This document shows, in pieces, positions 54,214 to 64,000 of a stretch of 64,000 nt of DNA. A program made the position numbers and the translations under genes. Below the pieces are notes generated by a model. It ran no database searches. It was given only the letters and a program-made list of their open reading frames with translations, and was not told the DNA's origin. The DNA comes from CAMAVH01 sp046297835 (GTDB taxonomy: Bacteria > Pseudomonadota > Alphaproteobacteria > SMXQ01), in assembly GCA_046297835.1 (NCBI GenBank), contig JBKBHI010000001.1, forward strand, positions 248,001-312,000. Reading direction: 5' to 3'. Every line of letters starts with the position of its first letter. Position 1 is the first letter of the stretch.

Positions 54214-56520
54214 TTAGCGCGCCGCGATTGCGGGCGGCTTATGCACGGTCACGTCCGGCGCGTTGCCGGCATGTTTGCGCACCTCGACCAAGGCGCTGAG
54301 CGGCGAGGGGCCCTGGCCCAGCTTCGAGGTGCCGCGATCGCGGGTGAGCACGTTGGGATTGCCGTGGACGTCGAGACTGCCCGGCGTCGCCGGATCGGCC
54401 GGATCGTACCATGCGCCGGTGGATATCTGGATCACGCCGGGGCGGACATGGTCGCTGACCTCCGCGCCGGCGAGGCAGCGGCCCCGCGCGTTGAAAATCT
54501 CGACGACGTCGCCGGTGGCGATGCCGCGCGCGGCGGCGTCCATCGGGTTGAGCCGCGCCGGTTCGCGCCCGGCGATCTTGCTGGCGGCGCTGGTGCCGAC
54601 CGGATCGAGCTGGCTGTGCAGGCGCGATTTCGGCTGGTTGGTGATCATGTGCAGCGGATGCGCGGTCTTCTCGCCCGACAGCCATTCGTAAGGCTCCAGC
54701 CACATCGGATGGCCCGGGCAATCGTCGTAGCCGAAGCCGGCGATGGTCGCGCAGAAAATCTCGATCTTGCCGCTCGCGGTGTTCAGCGGATGGGCGGCGG
54801 GATCGCGCCGGAAATCCTCGAACAGCACGAAGTCCTTCTCCGGCACCGGTAGCTCGACATAGCCGGCGTCCCAGAATTCGTCGAACGGCGGGATCGGCAT
54901 GTCGCGCTTGGCGAGGCCGGCGCGGAATTGCTCGTACATGTGGCGCAGCCAGTCCATCTCGCCGCGGCCTTCGGCGAAGGCCTGCTCGGTGCCGAGGCGG
55001 CGGGCGAGATCGCGGAAGACGGCGTAATCGTCGCGCGCGCCGCCGACCGGCTCGACATGCTTCTCCATGGCGATGATGAAACGGTCGCGCGAGGAGACGC
55101 CGAGATCGTTGCGCTCCAGCGACGTGGTCGCCGGCAGCACGATGTCGGCGTGGCGGGCGGTCGCCGTCCAGGCGATCTCGTGCACGACGACGGTATCGGG
55201 CCGGCGGAAGGCTTCGACCAGCCGATTGATGTCTTGATGGTGGTGGAACGGATTGCCGCCGGCCCAATAGACCAGCTTCACGTCGGGATAGGTCAGCTTC
55301 GCGCCGTTGAAGTCGATGGTCGCGCCGGGCTCCAGAAGCATGTCGGCGATGCGCGCCACCGGAATGGCGAAGTTCAGCGGATTGCGGCCCGTCGGCAGGC
55401 GTGGCGCGCCGACTTCGGGGCCGGGCACGCCCGGTCCGCCGATCGAGCCGTAGCCGTAGCCGAAACCGCCGCCGGGCAGGCCGATCTGGCCGAGCATGGC
55501 GGCGAGCACCGCCAGCATCCAATAGGGCTGCTCGCCGTGGTCGGCGCGTTGCAGCGACCAGGCGCAGGCGAGCATGGTGCGGCCGCGCGCCATGCGGCGC
55601 GCGAGATCGGCGATAGTGGCCGCGTCGACGCCGCAGATGCCGGCGGCCCAGGCGGCGCTTTTCGCCGTGCCGTCGCTCTCGCCCATCAGATAGGGCAAGA
55701 ATCTCTCGAACCCGACGCAATGGCTGGCGAGGAAGTCTTTGGCATGCAGCCCTTCGGCGACAAGCGTGTGGGCGAGGCCGAGCATCAAGGCCGTGTCGGT
55801 GTTGGGCTTGGGCGCGATCCAGTCGGCGCCGAGGAAATCGGGGCTATCGTCGCGGATCGGCGTGATCGAAACGAATTTGACGCCGGCCTCGCGGACCTTG
55901 TGCAGCCACAGCTCGGAATCGTGCGCGCCCGCGCCGCCGGAATAGACCTGCATGTTGCGCAGGTTCGCGCCGCCGAACATCACCATCAGGTCGGTGTGCG
56001 CGGCGATGTTGCGCCAGGTCGTCACCGGGCCGCCGATGGGATCGTTGGTGCCGATGATATGCGGCAGCAGGATCATGCCGGCGGCGTAAGAGTAGTTCGT
56101 CACCTGATCGACGCAGCCGCCGCCGGTGAACAGGAAGCGGCGCAGCTGCGTCCGCGCGTGGTGGAAGCCGCCGGCGCTCGACCAGCCGTAGGAGCCGCCG
56201 AAGATGCCCTGCGCGCCGTGGTCGCGGCGCACGCGGGCGATCTCGCCGGCGACGAGGTCCAGCGCCTCGTCCCAGCCCACTTCGACGAACGTGTCGTTGC
56301 CGCGATCCTTGCGGCTGTCGCCGCGTTTCTCCAGCCAGCCCTTGCGGACGACCGGCTTGGCCACGCGCGTCGGCGCGTAGAGCGCGTCGGCCATGCCGGT
56401 CAGGATCGGCGAGGGATAGGGATCGCGTGAGAACGGGCGGACGGCCGTGACGCGGCCGTTCCGCACGTCGACGGCGCCGGCGCCCCAATGGGTGCTGGTG
56501 AGACGCTCGCGCTCGCTCAT
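54214..56520 (-). CDS. DMSO-reductase-family molybdoenzyme (BisC/TorZ type)
   Basis: A 768-residue Mo-bisPGD oxidoreductase without a recognisable signal peptide, so probably cytoplasmic, as in BisC. The N terminus has THWGAGAVDVRNGRVTAVRP and no Cys motif for a 4Fe-4S cluster. The Mo ligand is probably a Ser in GGSYGWSSAGGFHHARTQLR, as in DMSO/TMAO and biotin-sulfoxide reductases. The C-terminal dinucleotide-binding region reads ITNQPKSRLHSQLDPVGTSA. It may reduce a sulfoxide or N-oxide. It follows the DapA-like gene by nine bases. Confidence 0.92.
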   Translation of the reverse strand: MSERERLTSTHWGAGAVDVRNGRVTAVRPFSRDPYPSPILTGMADALYAPTRVAKPVVRKGWLEKRGDSRKDRGNDTFVEVGWDEALDLVAGEIARVRRDHGAQGIFGGSYGWSSAGGFHHARTQLRRFLFTGGGCVDQVTNYSYAAGMILLPHIIGTNDPIGGPVTTWRNIAAHTDLMVMFGGANLRNMQVYSGGAGAHDSELWLHKVREAGVKFVSITPIRDDSPDFLGADWIAPKPNTDTALMLGLAHTLVAEGLHAKDFLASHCVGFERFLPYLMGESDGTAKSAAWAAGICGVDAATIADLARRMARGRTMLACAWSLQRADHGEQPYWMLAVLAAMLGQIGLPGGGFGYGYGSIGGPGVPGPEVGAPRLPTGRNPLNFAIPVARIADMLLEPGATIDFNGAKLTYPDVKLVYWAGGNPFHHHQDINRLVEAFRRPDTVVVHEIAWTATARHADIVLPATTSLERNDLGVSSRDRFIIAMEKHVEPVGGARDDYAVFRDLARRLGTEQAFAEGRGEMDWLRHMYEQFRAGLAKRDMPIPPFDEFWDAGYVELPVPEKDFVLFEDFRRDPAAHPLNTASGKIEIFCATIAGFGYDDCPGHPMWLEPYEWLSGEKTAHPLHMITNQPKSRLHSQLDPVGTSAASKIAGREPARLNPMDAAARGIATGDVVEIFNARGRCLAGAEVSDHVRPGVIQISTGAWYDPADPATPGSLDVHGNPNVLTRDRGTSKLGQGPSPLSALVEVRKHAGNAPDVTVHKPPAIAAR

Positions 56521-56529
56521 CAGGCCGCG

Positions 56530-57477
56530 TTACTCGGCGGCGCTGGCGAGCGTCGGCTTCAGGCCGTATTTGTCGAGCAGGCCGATGTCCTTCATGATCT
56601 GCACGCCCTTGGCGACCGCCTGCGGATTGTGCGGCTTCAGCGGCTTGCGCAGCGGGCCGGACGGCAGGCCGACCGCCTGCATCAGCGATTTCACGGCGAC
56701 CGGATTGATCGCGCTGTAGCAATAGTGCAGCAGCGGCAGCATCTTGAGATAGGTGTCGCGGAACACTTCCGACTGGGCCGGCGTGGTCCACGGCGTCGAC
56801 ATCTTGGCGATCTCGGCCGGCGCGAGATTGCCGGACATGTTGGCGGTGCCATGGCCGCCGAGCGACATGGTCGGCACGACGAGGCCGAGGTTCGGCGAGT
56901 CGCAGCACATGACGGCGACGTTCGGCTTGGCCTTGATCACCTGAGCGACCTGGCCGACGCGCGTGGTGGATTCCTTGTGCACGACGACGTTGGGGTGCTC
57001 GAACAGGCGCAGGAGCTGCTCGGTGTTCAGGTCGCTTTTGACGCGCGGCGGGTTGTTGTAAATGCCGAGCGGCAGCTTCACCGCGTTGGCGATGTCGAGG
57101 AAATACTCGACGATGTCCTCTTCCGGCGCGCAGATGTAGGACGGGGCGGCGAGGATCGCGCCGTCGGCGCCTTCCTTCTCGGCGAACTGCGTCATCTTGA
57201 TCGCCGCGTCGGTGCTGGCGCCGCTGCAGCCGTACCACAGCTGCATCTTGCCCTTCTTCATCTTCACGGTCTGGCGAATGATCTCGTGGCGCTCTTCGAG
57301 CGAGAGCATGGAGACTTCGCCGGTCGAGCCCATGATGAGCACGGCGACCGAGCCGTTGCGCTCCTGGAAGTCGAGGATGGTGCGGAAGCCTTCGAAGTCG
57401 ACGCTGCCGTCGCGGTTGAACGGCGTGACGACGGCGACGAACGAACCGGCGATCAGATCATGGGCCATGAGAGACAT
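56530..57477 (-). CDS. Dihydrodipicolinate-synthase (DapA)-family lyase/aldolase
   Basis: A 315-residue class I aldolase-fold protein. Schiff-base Lys lies in VVVHKESTTRVGQV, the catalytic Tyr in GIYNNPPR, and the N terminus shows VAVVTPFNRDGSVDFEGFRT and GSTGEVSMLSLEERHEII. The gene context (molybdoenzyme, TPP enzyme, GntR regulator) points to a catabolic aldolase or hydratase, not lysine synthesis. The start ATG is at 57477; MAHDLIAG nine bases later is an alternative. Confidence 0.9.
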   Translation of the reverse strand: MSLMAHDLIAGSFVAVVTPFNRDGSVDFEGFRTILDFQERNGSVAVLIMGSTGEVSMLSLEERHEIIRQTVKMKKGKMQLWYGCSGASTDAAIKMTQFAEKEGADGAILAAPSYICAPEEDIVEYFLDIANAVKLPLGIYNNPPRVKSDLNTEQLLRLFEHPNVVVHKESTTRVGQVAQVIKAKPNVAVMCCDSPNLGLVVPTMSLGGHGTANMSGNLAPAEIAKMSTPWTTPAQSEVFRDTYLKMLPLLHYCYSAINPVAVKSLMQAVGLPSGPLRKPLKPHNPQAVAKGVQIMKDIGLLDKYGLKPTLASAAE

Positions 57478-57593
57478 CCTTCTGTCAGGCGCGGCCGGCG
57501 CGAAGGGAATCGCGCGGGAACCGGAAAATCATAGGGAATTGCAGTTAACATCGCAGGCACGGCGCGGCCAAGTCAAGCTGGCCTCATGTCAGG

Positions 57594-59378
57594 TCAGGCG
57601 CGCTTCAGCAGCGGCCCGCCGGTGGGAATCATCGTCAGATCAAGCACATAGGGGCGGCCGCTTTCGACGACGCGGATCGCCGCTTCCAGCGCGGCCTGGA
57701 GCTGGTTGGCGCGCGTGACGGGATCGCTCGCCTCGACGCCCTGGGCTTCGCTGATCTTGCGGATGTCCACGGCCGGATCGTCGATGCGCATGCCGATCCA
57801 TTTGTTCTCGACCGGCCGCTTGCGCTCGACAGCGACGGCCTCCTGATGGATCTCGTCGTTGAAGTTCGACTTGTTGTTGCAGACGATGATCAGGACAGGG
57901 ATGCGGTAATGCGCGGCGGTCCACAGCGCGGTCGCGCCCTGGAGGAAATCGCTGTCGCCGAGCAACGTCATCGCCACGCGGTCGGAGCCGCGCAGGGCCA
58001 GTCCCGCGCCGATGCCCATGCCGGGGCCGGCGCCGAGGCCGCCGCCGCCGTCCCAGCCGAGGAAATCGAGCGGCTCGCGGAAAGGATAATATTCGCTGGC
58101 CCACCCTAAGCTGAAGCGCACGATGGTGAACTTGCGGTTCTTGCGCGCTTGAGACAGGCAGTAGGTCAACTCTTTGTAGGTGATCGGCTTGTCGCCGAGA
58201 TCGGGCGCGGCCGGGATCGCATGGTCGGCGGGCGCGACGCCCTCCCATTTCCCTGTGCCGTTCGCGCCTTTGGCGATCAGCGCCGGCAACAGCGCCTCGA
58301 CGGTCGCGTCGGGTTCGGCGAGCACGCGCAGGTCCACGGCGGGCAGGCCCTGGTGGTCCATGCTCCAGCCGTTGTGCACGTAGGAATCGACGCTGCAATG
58401 GATCATGTAGGCTTTGGCCGGGCCGCCGCCGCCAGCGATCAGCTGTAGCGCGCCGGCGAGGTCGATGCAGTTCATCGCCAGGATCACGTCGGCCTGGCGC
58501 ATCAAGTCCTGGCTCTCTTTCGGCAGGTTCGGGCGCGGCGCGGGGCCATGCAGCGGATGGTCGGTCGGGAAGGACGCGCCGACGCGCAGGTCCGTCACCA
58601 CGCGCGCGCCGAGCGTCTCGGCGAGCTTCACGCGGCGATCCCAGTCTTCCGTCTTGCGCGAGCATTGGCCGATGAACAGCAGCGGCCGCTTGGCGGCCAT
58701 CAGGCGCTGCGCCATCTCCTCGACGGCGGCGGGCGCGGGGGCGGGCGTCGGGCCCGGCTGATAGCGCGCCATGTCGGGCAGGTCGTCGAGCGTCTGTTCG
58801 CTCGGCTTTTCCTGCAGGCCGGCATCGAGGCAGACATAGACCGGGCCTTTCGGCGCGGTGCGGGCGATCTGCTGGGCGCGCAGCAACGCCTCCACCGTCG
58901 CCGGCACGGAGGCCGGCGTGTTGTCCCATTTGACGTAGTTGCGCAGCATCGCGCCCTGGTCGGCGCTGGTGTGGATCCAATCGACCCAGGGCCGGCGCTC
59001 GGCGGCGTCGATCGGGCCGACCGCGCCGACGATGGTCATCGGCACGCGGGCGCACCAGGCGTTGAAAATCTGCATCAGCCCGTTCATCAGGCCGACGTTG
59101 CTGTGCAGCAGGCAGCCCATCGGCTCCTCGGTCACTTTGGCGTAGCCGTGGGCGATGGCGACGGCATGGCCTTCGCTCAGCGTCAGCAGCATCTGCGGAT
59201 CGCGGTTGCCGAGATAGTTCACCAGGCTGTCGTGCAGGCCGCGATAGCTCGCGCCCGGGTTCATGGCGAAATATTTGACGCCGAGCCGGCGCAGCATCTC
59301 CGCCATCACGTCGCTCGACCATTCGATGGCCGGATTGCCGACATTGACCGGAAGTTCGATTTCTTCGAGGCGCGCCAT
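57594..59378 (-). CDS. Thiamine-pyrophosphate-dependent enzyme (acetolactate synthase/benzoylformate decarboxylase superfamily)
   Basis: A 594-residue TPP enzyme. The catalytic Glu is in LLTLSEGHAVAIAHGYAKVT, and the TPP/Mg motif is LLGDSDFLQGATALWTAAHY with VCNNKSN (GDx...NN). The N terminus starts with VGNPAIEWSSDVMAEMLRRL. Such enzymes decarboxylate or ligate 2-oxo acids, but some act on aldehydes or oxalyl-CoA; substrate unknown. The start is chosen at MARLEEIELP. A large orphan molybdopterin subunit gene is divergent. Confidence 0.9.
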   Translation of the reverse strand: MARLEEIELPVNVGNPAIEWSSDVMAEMLRRLGVKYFAMNPGASYRGLHDSLVNYLGNRDPQMLLTLSEGHAVAIAHGYAKVTEEPMGCLLHSNVGLMNGLMQIFNAWCARVPMTIVGAVGPIDAAERRPWVDWIHTSADQGAMLRNYVKWDNTPASVPATVEALLRAQQIARTAPKGPVYVCLDAGLQEKPSEQTLDDLPDMARYQPGPTPAPAPAAVEEMAQRLMAAKRPLLFIGQCSRKTEDWDRRVKLAETLGARVVTDLRVGASFPTDHPLHGPAPRPNLPKESQDLMRQADVILAMNCIDLAGALQLIAGGGGPAKAYMIHCSVDSYVHNGWSMDHQGLPAVDLRVLAEPDATVEALLPALIAKGANGTGKWEGVAPADHAIPAAPDLGDKPITYKELTYCLSQARKNRKFTIVRFSLGWASEYYPFREPLDFLGWDGGGGLGAGPGMGIGAGLALRGSDRVAMTLLGDSDFLQGATALWTAAHYRIPVLIIVCNNKSNFNDEIHQEAVAVERKRPVENKWIGMRIDDPAVDIRKISEAQGVEASDPVTRANQLQAALEAAIRVVESGRPYVLDLTMIPTGGPLLKRA

Positions 59379-59477
59379 GATCGTCTCTGCTCGCTGCGGC
59401 TGTTTTCGACGAATGATGAGAGACCAGCTATATAGCGCAATGCCTTGATTTCGGCGGCGACTTTGCTGGAATGTCAG

Positions 59478-59497
59478 ATACCTAGTATGTAGGATAT
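59478..59497. promoter_or_regulatory. Imperfect palindrome in the divergent promoter region, possible GntR operator
   Basis: ATACCTAGTATGTAGGATAT is a dyad (CCTA/TAGG with flanking ATA/ATAT) between divergent promoters for the TPP enzyme and the molybdopterin subunit, in AT-rich DNA. FCD-type GntR proteins bind short palindromes of this kind. Speculative. Confidence 0.35.
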
Positions 59498-59530
59498 TAG
59501 ACCTTCGCAAGAGGCGCGGGAAAGGGATTC

Positions 59531-61870
59531 GTGACGGAAAAATTCGGCGATAGCGGGGGCGGCAAAGGCCGCCTGGAAGACCGGCGGCTGCTGACCGGAC
59601 GGGGCCGCTTCACCGACGATCTGCGCCCCGCCGGGGTGGCGGTCGCCTATATCCTGCGCGCGCCCCACGCCCATGCGGACATCCTGTCCATCGACATGGC
59701 GGAGGCCGCCGGGCTGCCTGGCGTGCTCGCCATCTACACCGGCGCGGACGTGGTGGCCGACGGGCTGGGCGCGATCCCTTGCGTCAGCCGGCCGCGCAGC
59801 GCTGACGGCAAGGTGCAGGACATCATCGAGCCGCCGCATCTGGCGCTGGCGGTGGACCGCGTGCGCTTCGCCGGCGACGCCGTCGCCGTGGTGATCGCCG
59901 AGAGCCTCGCTATTGCTAAGGATGCCGCCGAACGCATCCTCGTCGATTACGAGCCGCTGGCGAGCGTCACCGACACGTTCAAGGCATCAGAGCCGGACGC
60001 GCCGCAGCTCTGGCCGCAAGCGCCGGGCAACCGCTCCTTCACCTACGAGATCGGCGATGCCGCGAAGGCCGCGGCGGCGATGGCCAAAGCGGCGCATGTG
60101 ACGCGCCGGCGCATGACGATCAGCCGCGTCTCGGCCAATCCGATGGAGCCGCGCAACGCCATCGGCGAATACGACCCGACGCGCGAGCGCTACACGCTGA
60201 CCACCGGCCATCAGACGCCGCACCAGATGCGGACCGTGCTGGCGAAAAGCATCTTCAAGATTCCCGAAGACCGGATGCGGGTGATCTCGCCCGATGTCGG
60301 CGGCGGCTTCGGATTGAAGGGCGGCTTGTTCCGCGAGCAGATTCTCGTGCTGTGGGCGGCGAAGAAGCTCGGCCGCCCGGTCGCTTGGCAGGCGGAGCGC
60401 GGCGAATCGCTGCTGTCGGACGATCACGCCCGCGACAACGTGGTCGATGTCGAATTGGGCCTGGACGCGGACGGGAAGTTCGTCGCGCTGCGGGTGGAAA
60501 GCTATGCCGCGCTCGGCGCCTATGTCGCGCTGCGCGGCGCGCATCCGATGACCAACAATCTCGGCTCGCTGTCCGGCGTCTATGTGCTGCCGGCCATCCA
60601 CGCCAAAGCTCACGGGCTGTTCAGCAACACCGCGCCGACCTCGTCCTATCGCGGCGCGGGGCGCCCCGAAGCGACCTATATGCTCGAGCGCATCATCGAC
60701 ATCGCCGCCGCCGAACTTGGCCTCGACCGGCTGGAGATCCGCCGCCGTAACGCCATCCCCGCTTCGGCGATGCCTTATAAAACCGGCTTCCTGTTCACCT
60801 ACGACACCGGCGATTTCGACGGCAACATGCGCATCGCCGCCGAGGCGGCCGACTGGGCCGGCTTCGAGGGCCGCCGCGCGGCGGCCGCCAAGGCGGGCAA
60901 GCTGCGCGGCATCGGCATCGCCAACTGCATCGAGCAGGCCGGCGGTCCCTACGGCGCGCCGTGGGAGGAATATGCCGATTTGCGCTTCAATGCCGACGGC
61001 ACGATCGACGTTCTCGTCGGCACTATGGCCAACGGCCAGGGCCATGAGACGGTCTTCGCCGAGATGCTCGCGGCCCGGTTCGGCATCGACCGCGCGCGCG
61101 TGCGGCTGGTGCAGGGCGATACCGACCAAGTGAAGATGGGGCGCGGCAGTTTCGGCTCGCGCTCGATGATGACCGCCGGCTCGGCGCTCAAGCTCGCCGC
61201 CGACGCGGCGCTGGCCAAGGCGTCGCGCGTCGCCGCGCACAAGCTCGGCGTCGCGGCGGAGGATGTGGCGTTCGACGAGGGACGCTTCTCGGCGCGCGGC
61301 ACCAACCGCACGCTCACGTTCGACGAAGCCGTGGCGGCTTCGCGCGATGCGGCCCTGCCGGCCGATCTCGCGGGCGGGTTGGACGGCGGCGCGGTCTACA
61401 AGCCGCCGGAGCCGACCTATCCCAACGGCTGCCATGTCTGCGAGATCGAGATCGACCGCGAGACGGGCGCGCTGGACATCCTGCGCTACGTCGTCGCCGA
61501 CGATGTCGGCACCGTGCTCAATCACGACATGGTGGTCGGCCAGGTGGCCGGCGGCGTCGCCCAGGGCGTCGGCCAGGCGTTGCTCGAACAGATTTCCTAT
61601 GACGCCGAGAGCGGCCAGCTGCTCACCGGCTCCTTCACCGATTACGCCATGCCGCGCGCGGCCAACGTGCCCTCGATGCGCGTCATCACCAATTCGGTGC
61701 CGAGCACGACCAATCTGCTCGGCGTGAAGGGCGCGGGCGAGGCGGGCGTGATCGGCTCGATCCCGGCCGTGATCGGCGCGGTGGTCGACGCGCTCGCGCC
61801 GTTCGGCGTGACGCATATCGACATGCCGGCGACGCCGGAAAAAATCTGGAAGCTGATCGCGCGAGCTTAA
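59531..61870 (+). CDS. Xanthine-dehydrogenase-family molybdopterin-binding large subunit (orphan)
   Basis: A 779-residue Mo-MCD subunit. It starts with GTG. Motifs are DVGGGFGLKGGLFREQILVL, TSSYRGAGRPEATYMLERII (form II SYRGAGR motif, not the AYRCSFR of CO dehydrogenase), VLVGTMANGQGHETVFAEML and a C-terminal GVKGAGEAGVIGSIPAVIG carrying the catalytic Glu. These enzymes hydroxylate aldehydes or N-heterocycles. The usual FeS and FAD subunit genes are not adjacent: the TPP enzyme lies on one side and an ABC transporter on the other. Confidence 0.93.
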   Translation: MTEKFGDSGGGKGRLEDRRLLTGRGRFTDDLRPAGVAVAYILRAPHAHADILSIDMAEAAGLPGVLAIYTGADVVADGLGAIPCVSRPRSADGKVQDIIEPPHLALAVDRVRFAGDAVAVVIAESLAIAKDAAERILVDYEPLASVTDTFKASEPDAPQLWPQAPGNRSFTYEIGDAAKAAAAMAKAAHVTRRRMTISRVSANPMEPRNAIGEYDPTRERYTLTTGHQTPHQMRTVLAKSIFKIPEDRMRVISPDVGGGFGLKGGLFREQILVLWAAKKLGRPVAWQAERGESLLSDDHARDNVVDVELGLDADGKFVALRVESYAALGAYVALRGAHPMTNNLGSLSGVYVLPAIHAKAHGLFSNTAPTSSYRGAGRPEATYMLERIIDIAAAELGLDRLEIRRRNAIPASAMPYKTGFLFTYDTGDFDGNMRIAAEAADWAGFEGRRAAAAKAGKLRGIGIANCIEQAGGPYGAPWEEYADLRFNADGTIDVLVGTMANGQGHETVFAEMLAARFGIDRARVRLVQGDTDQVKMGRGSFGSRSMMTAGSALKLAADAALAKASRVAAHKLGVAAEDVAFDEGRFSARGTNRTLTFDEAVAASRDAALPADLAGGLDGGAVYKPPEPTYPNGCHVCEIEIDRETGALDILRYVVADDVGTVLNHDMVVGQVAGGVAQGVGQALLEQISYDAESGQLLTGSFTDYAMPRAANVPSMRVITNSVPSTTNLLGVKGAGEAGVIGSIPAVIGAVVDALAPFGVTHIDMPATPEKIWKLIARA

Positions 61871-62843
61871 GGCGCGACGATCTCGCCGCTCGGCTTGCGC
61901 TCGACGAAATGGCAGGCGACGAGATGGCCCTCGCCAAGGTCTTTCAGCGCCGGCTCCTGCTCGGCGCAAACCGCCTGCGCGTAAGGGCAGCGCGTGCGGA
62001 AGCGGCAGCCCGACGGCGGATTGAGCGGCGAGGGCAGCTCGCCCTCGACCATCGGCTGGTCGATCAGCTTGGGCTGGTCGGGATCGGGCACCGGCACGGC
62101 GGCGAGCAGGGTGCGGGTGTAAGGATGCAGCGGCCGCGCCCACAGGCTTTTGCGCGGCGCGCGCTCGACGATCTTGCCGAGATACATGACCGCGACGCTG
62201 TGCGCGAGATGCTGCACGACCGAAAGATCGTGCGAGATGAACAGATAGGCGAGGCCGCGCTCGCGCTGCAGATCGCCGAGCAGGTTGACGACCTGGGCCT
62301 GCACCGACACGTCGAGCGCCGAGACCGGCTCGTCGCAGATGATGACGTCGGGGTTGAGCGCGAGGGCGCGCGCGATGCCGATGCGCTGGCGCTGGCCGCC
62401 GGAGAATTCGTGCGGATGGCGCTCGAGCATTTCCGGGCGTAGGCCGACGCGCTCCGCGAGCTGGACCACCATGTCACGCCGCGAGCGCGCATCGCCGATG
62501 CCGTGCACGCTCAAGGGCTCGGCGATGATCTTGCCGACGCGCAGGCGCGGGTTGAGCGAGGCGTAGGGGTCTTGAAAGATCATCTGCAAGCGGGCGCGAT
62601 AGCGCCGCAGCTCGCGCCGGCTGAGGCCGGAGATTTGCGCGCCGTCGAGCCGGATCGCGCCGCCGGTCGGCTTGACGAGGCCGACGATGGCCTTGCCGAG
62701 AGTGGATTTGCCGCAACCCGATTCGCCGACGAGGCCGAGCGTCTCGCCCTTCTTCAGCGACAGGCTGACGCCGTCCACCGCGCGCACGAGCCCTTGCGCG
62801 GTGTCGAAATGCACCGTCAGGGCGTCGATGGAGAGCAGATCGC

Positions 62844-62847
<4 letters not shown>
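61867..62847 (-). CDS. Oligopeptide/dipeptide ABC transporter ATP-binding protein (DppF/OppF type)
   Basis: A 326-residue ATPase. Walker A GESGCGKSTLGKAIVGLV, signature HEFSGGQRQRIGIARALALN, Walker B DVIICDEPVSALDVSVQAQV, and the C-terminal oligopeptide extension with cysteines (GCRFRTRCPYAQAVCAEQEP) as in OppF/DppF. It overlaps the upstream OppD-type gene by four bases. It converges with the molybdopterin subunit gene, overlapping it by four bases at the stops. Confidence 0.94.
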
Positions 62848-63863
<1,016 letters not shown>

Positions 63864-63865
63864 GA

Positions 63866-64000
63866 TCAGCGGTTTTTCAGGCGCGGGTTGAGCGCGTCGT
63901 TCAAGCCCTCGCCGACGAGGTTGAGGGCGAGCACGGTGACCAGGATGGCGACGCCGGGCAGAGCGCTCATGTACCAGGCGGTGCGCATGGCGTCGCGGCC
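63866..64000 (-). CDS. DppC/OppC-type ABC permease, C-terminal end (cut by the window)
   Basis: The last 44 residues of a permease are encoded up to the window edge: RTAWYMSALPGVAILVTVLA followed by LNLVGEGLNDALNPRLKNR, the standard DppC/OppC ending. Stop codon 63866-63868, two bases before the OppD start. The rest lies beyond the window. Confidence 0.9.
   Translation of the reverse strand, partial: GRDAMRTAWYMSALPGVAILVTVLALNLVGEGLNDALNPRLKNR

Noticed and set aside
57594..59378. Oxalyl-CoA decarboxylase
   Set aside because: The TPP motifs fit the superfamily only. Nothing seen is specific to Oxc, and the neighbours do not include a formyl-CoA transferase.

Overview
The window is high-GC DNA from an alphaproteobacterium, most likely of the order Hyphomicrobiales (Rhizobiales). 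The evidence is a CckA-type hybrid kinase next to flagellar export genes, a perfect CtrA box, the alphaproteobacterial GAAC-N7-GAAC SOS box before recA, an alphaproteobacterial SigF/NrsF pair, Bug-type tripartite tricarboxylate transport, and compound palindromes like those between genes of Bradyrhizobium and its relatives. I cannot name the genus. No rRNA, tRNA, insertion sequence, phage or CRISPR array was seen.

Layout: (1) 0-2.3 kb: end of a TonB-dependent receptor and a PepSY membrane protein, probably iron uptake. (2) 2.3-8.1 kb: flagellar block. A leftward operon carries a FlhB-like C-terminal protein, an unknown protein, fliO and fliP. csrA lies upstream, and flgB-flgC-fliE-fliQ-fliR-flhB runs rightward. 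(3) 8.2-18.6 kb: housekeeping genes cckA, a periplasmic peptidyl-prolyl isomerase, recA, a SHOCT membrane protein, alaS, icd and a LOG-family gene. (4) 18.6-33.2 kb: an APC-type permease, a small Tat-exported Cys protein with two c-type cytochromes, a LysM protein with psd-pssA (phosphatidylethanolamine synthesis), a receiver-only regulator, a GNAT enzyme, a TctBAC uptake system, a sensor with a degenerate HD-GYP domain, and a transglutaminase-like protease.

(5) 33.2-37.0 kb is the most striking locus. A bufferin-type operon (small four-Cys exported precursor, MNIO/DUF692 enzyme, BufC partner, DoxX membrane protein) runs divergently from an ECF sigma factor and its NrsF membrane anti-sigma. 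By analogy with Caulobacter, the precursor is probably modified on cysteines, exported and used to sequester copper, with SigF/NrsF as the metal-responsive switch.

(6) 37.2-49 kb: an acyl-CoA synthetase resembling oxalate-CoA ligase, egtB-egtD (ergothioneine) with a DUF427 gene, an exported alpha/beta hydrolase, purine salvage (NCS2 permease and xanthine phosphoribosyltransferase converging on a shared terminator), a small lipoprotein, a DHA2-type exporter and an ABC-F ATPase. The leader of the phosphoribosyltransferase gene contains several strong hairpins ending in a terminator. (7) 48.9-64 kb: an accessory metabolic island with a class II aldolase, LysR regulator and YeiH exporter, a dihydroxyphthalate-decarboxylase-like protein, a thiol-dioxygenase-like cupin, a GntR/FCD regulator, a DMSO-reductase-family molybdoenzyme, a DapA-like lyase/aldolase, a TPP enzyme, an orphan xanthine-dehydrogenase-type large subunit, and the end of an oligopeptide-type ABC operon. 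It looks like uptake and breakdown of an unidentified organic, possibly sulfur- or nitrogen-containing, compound.
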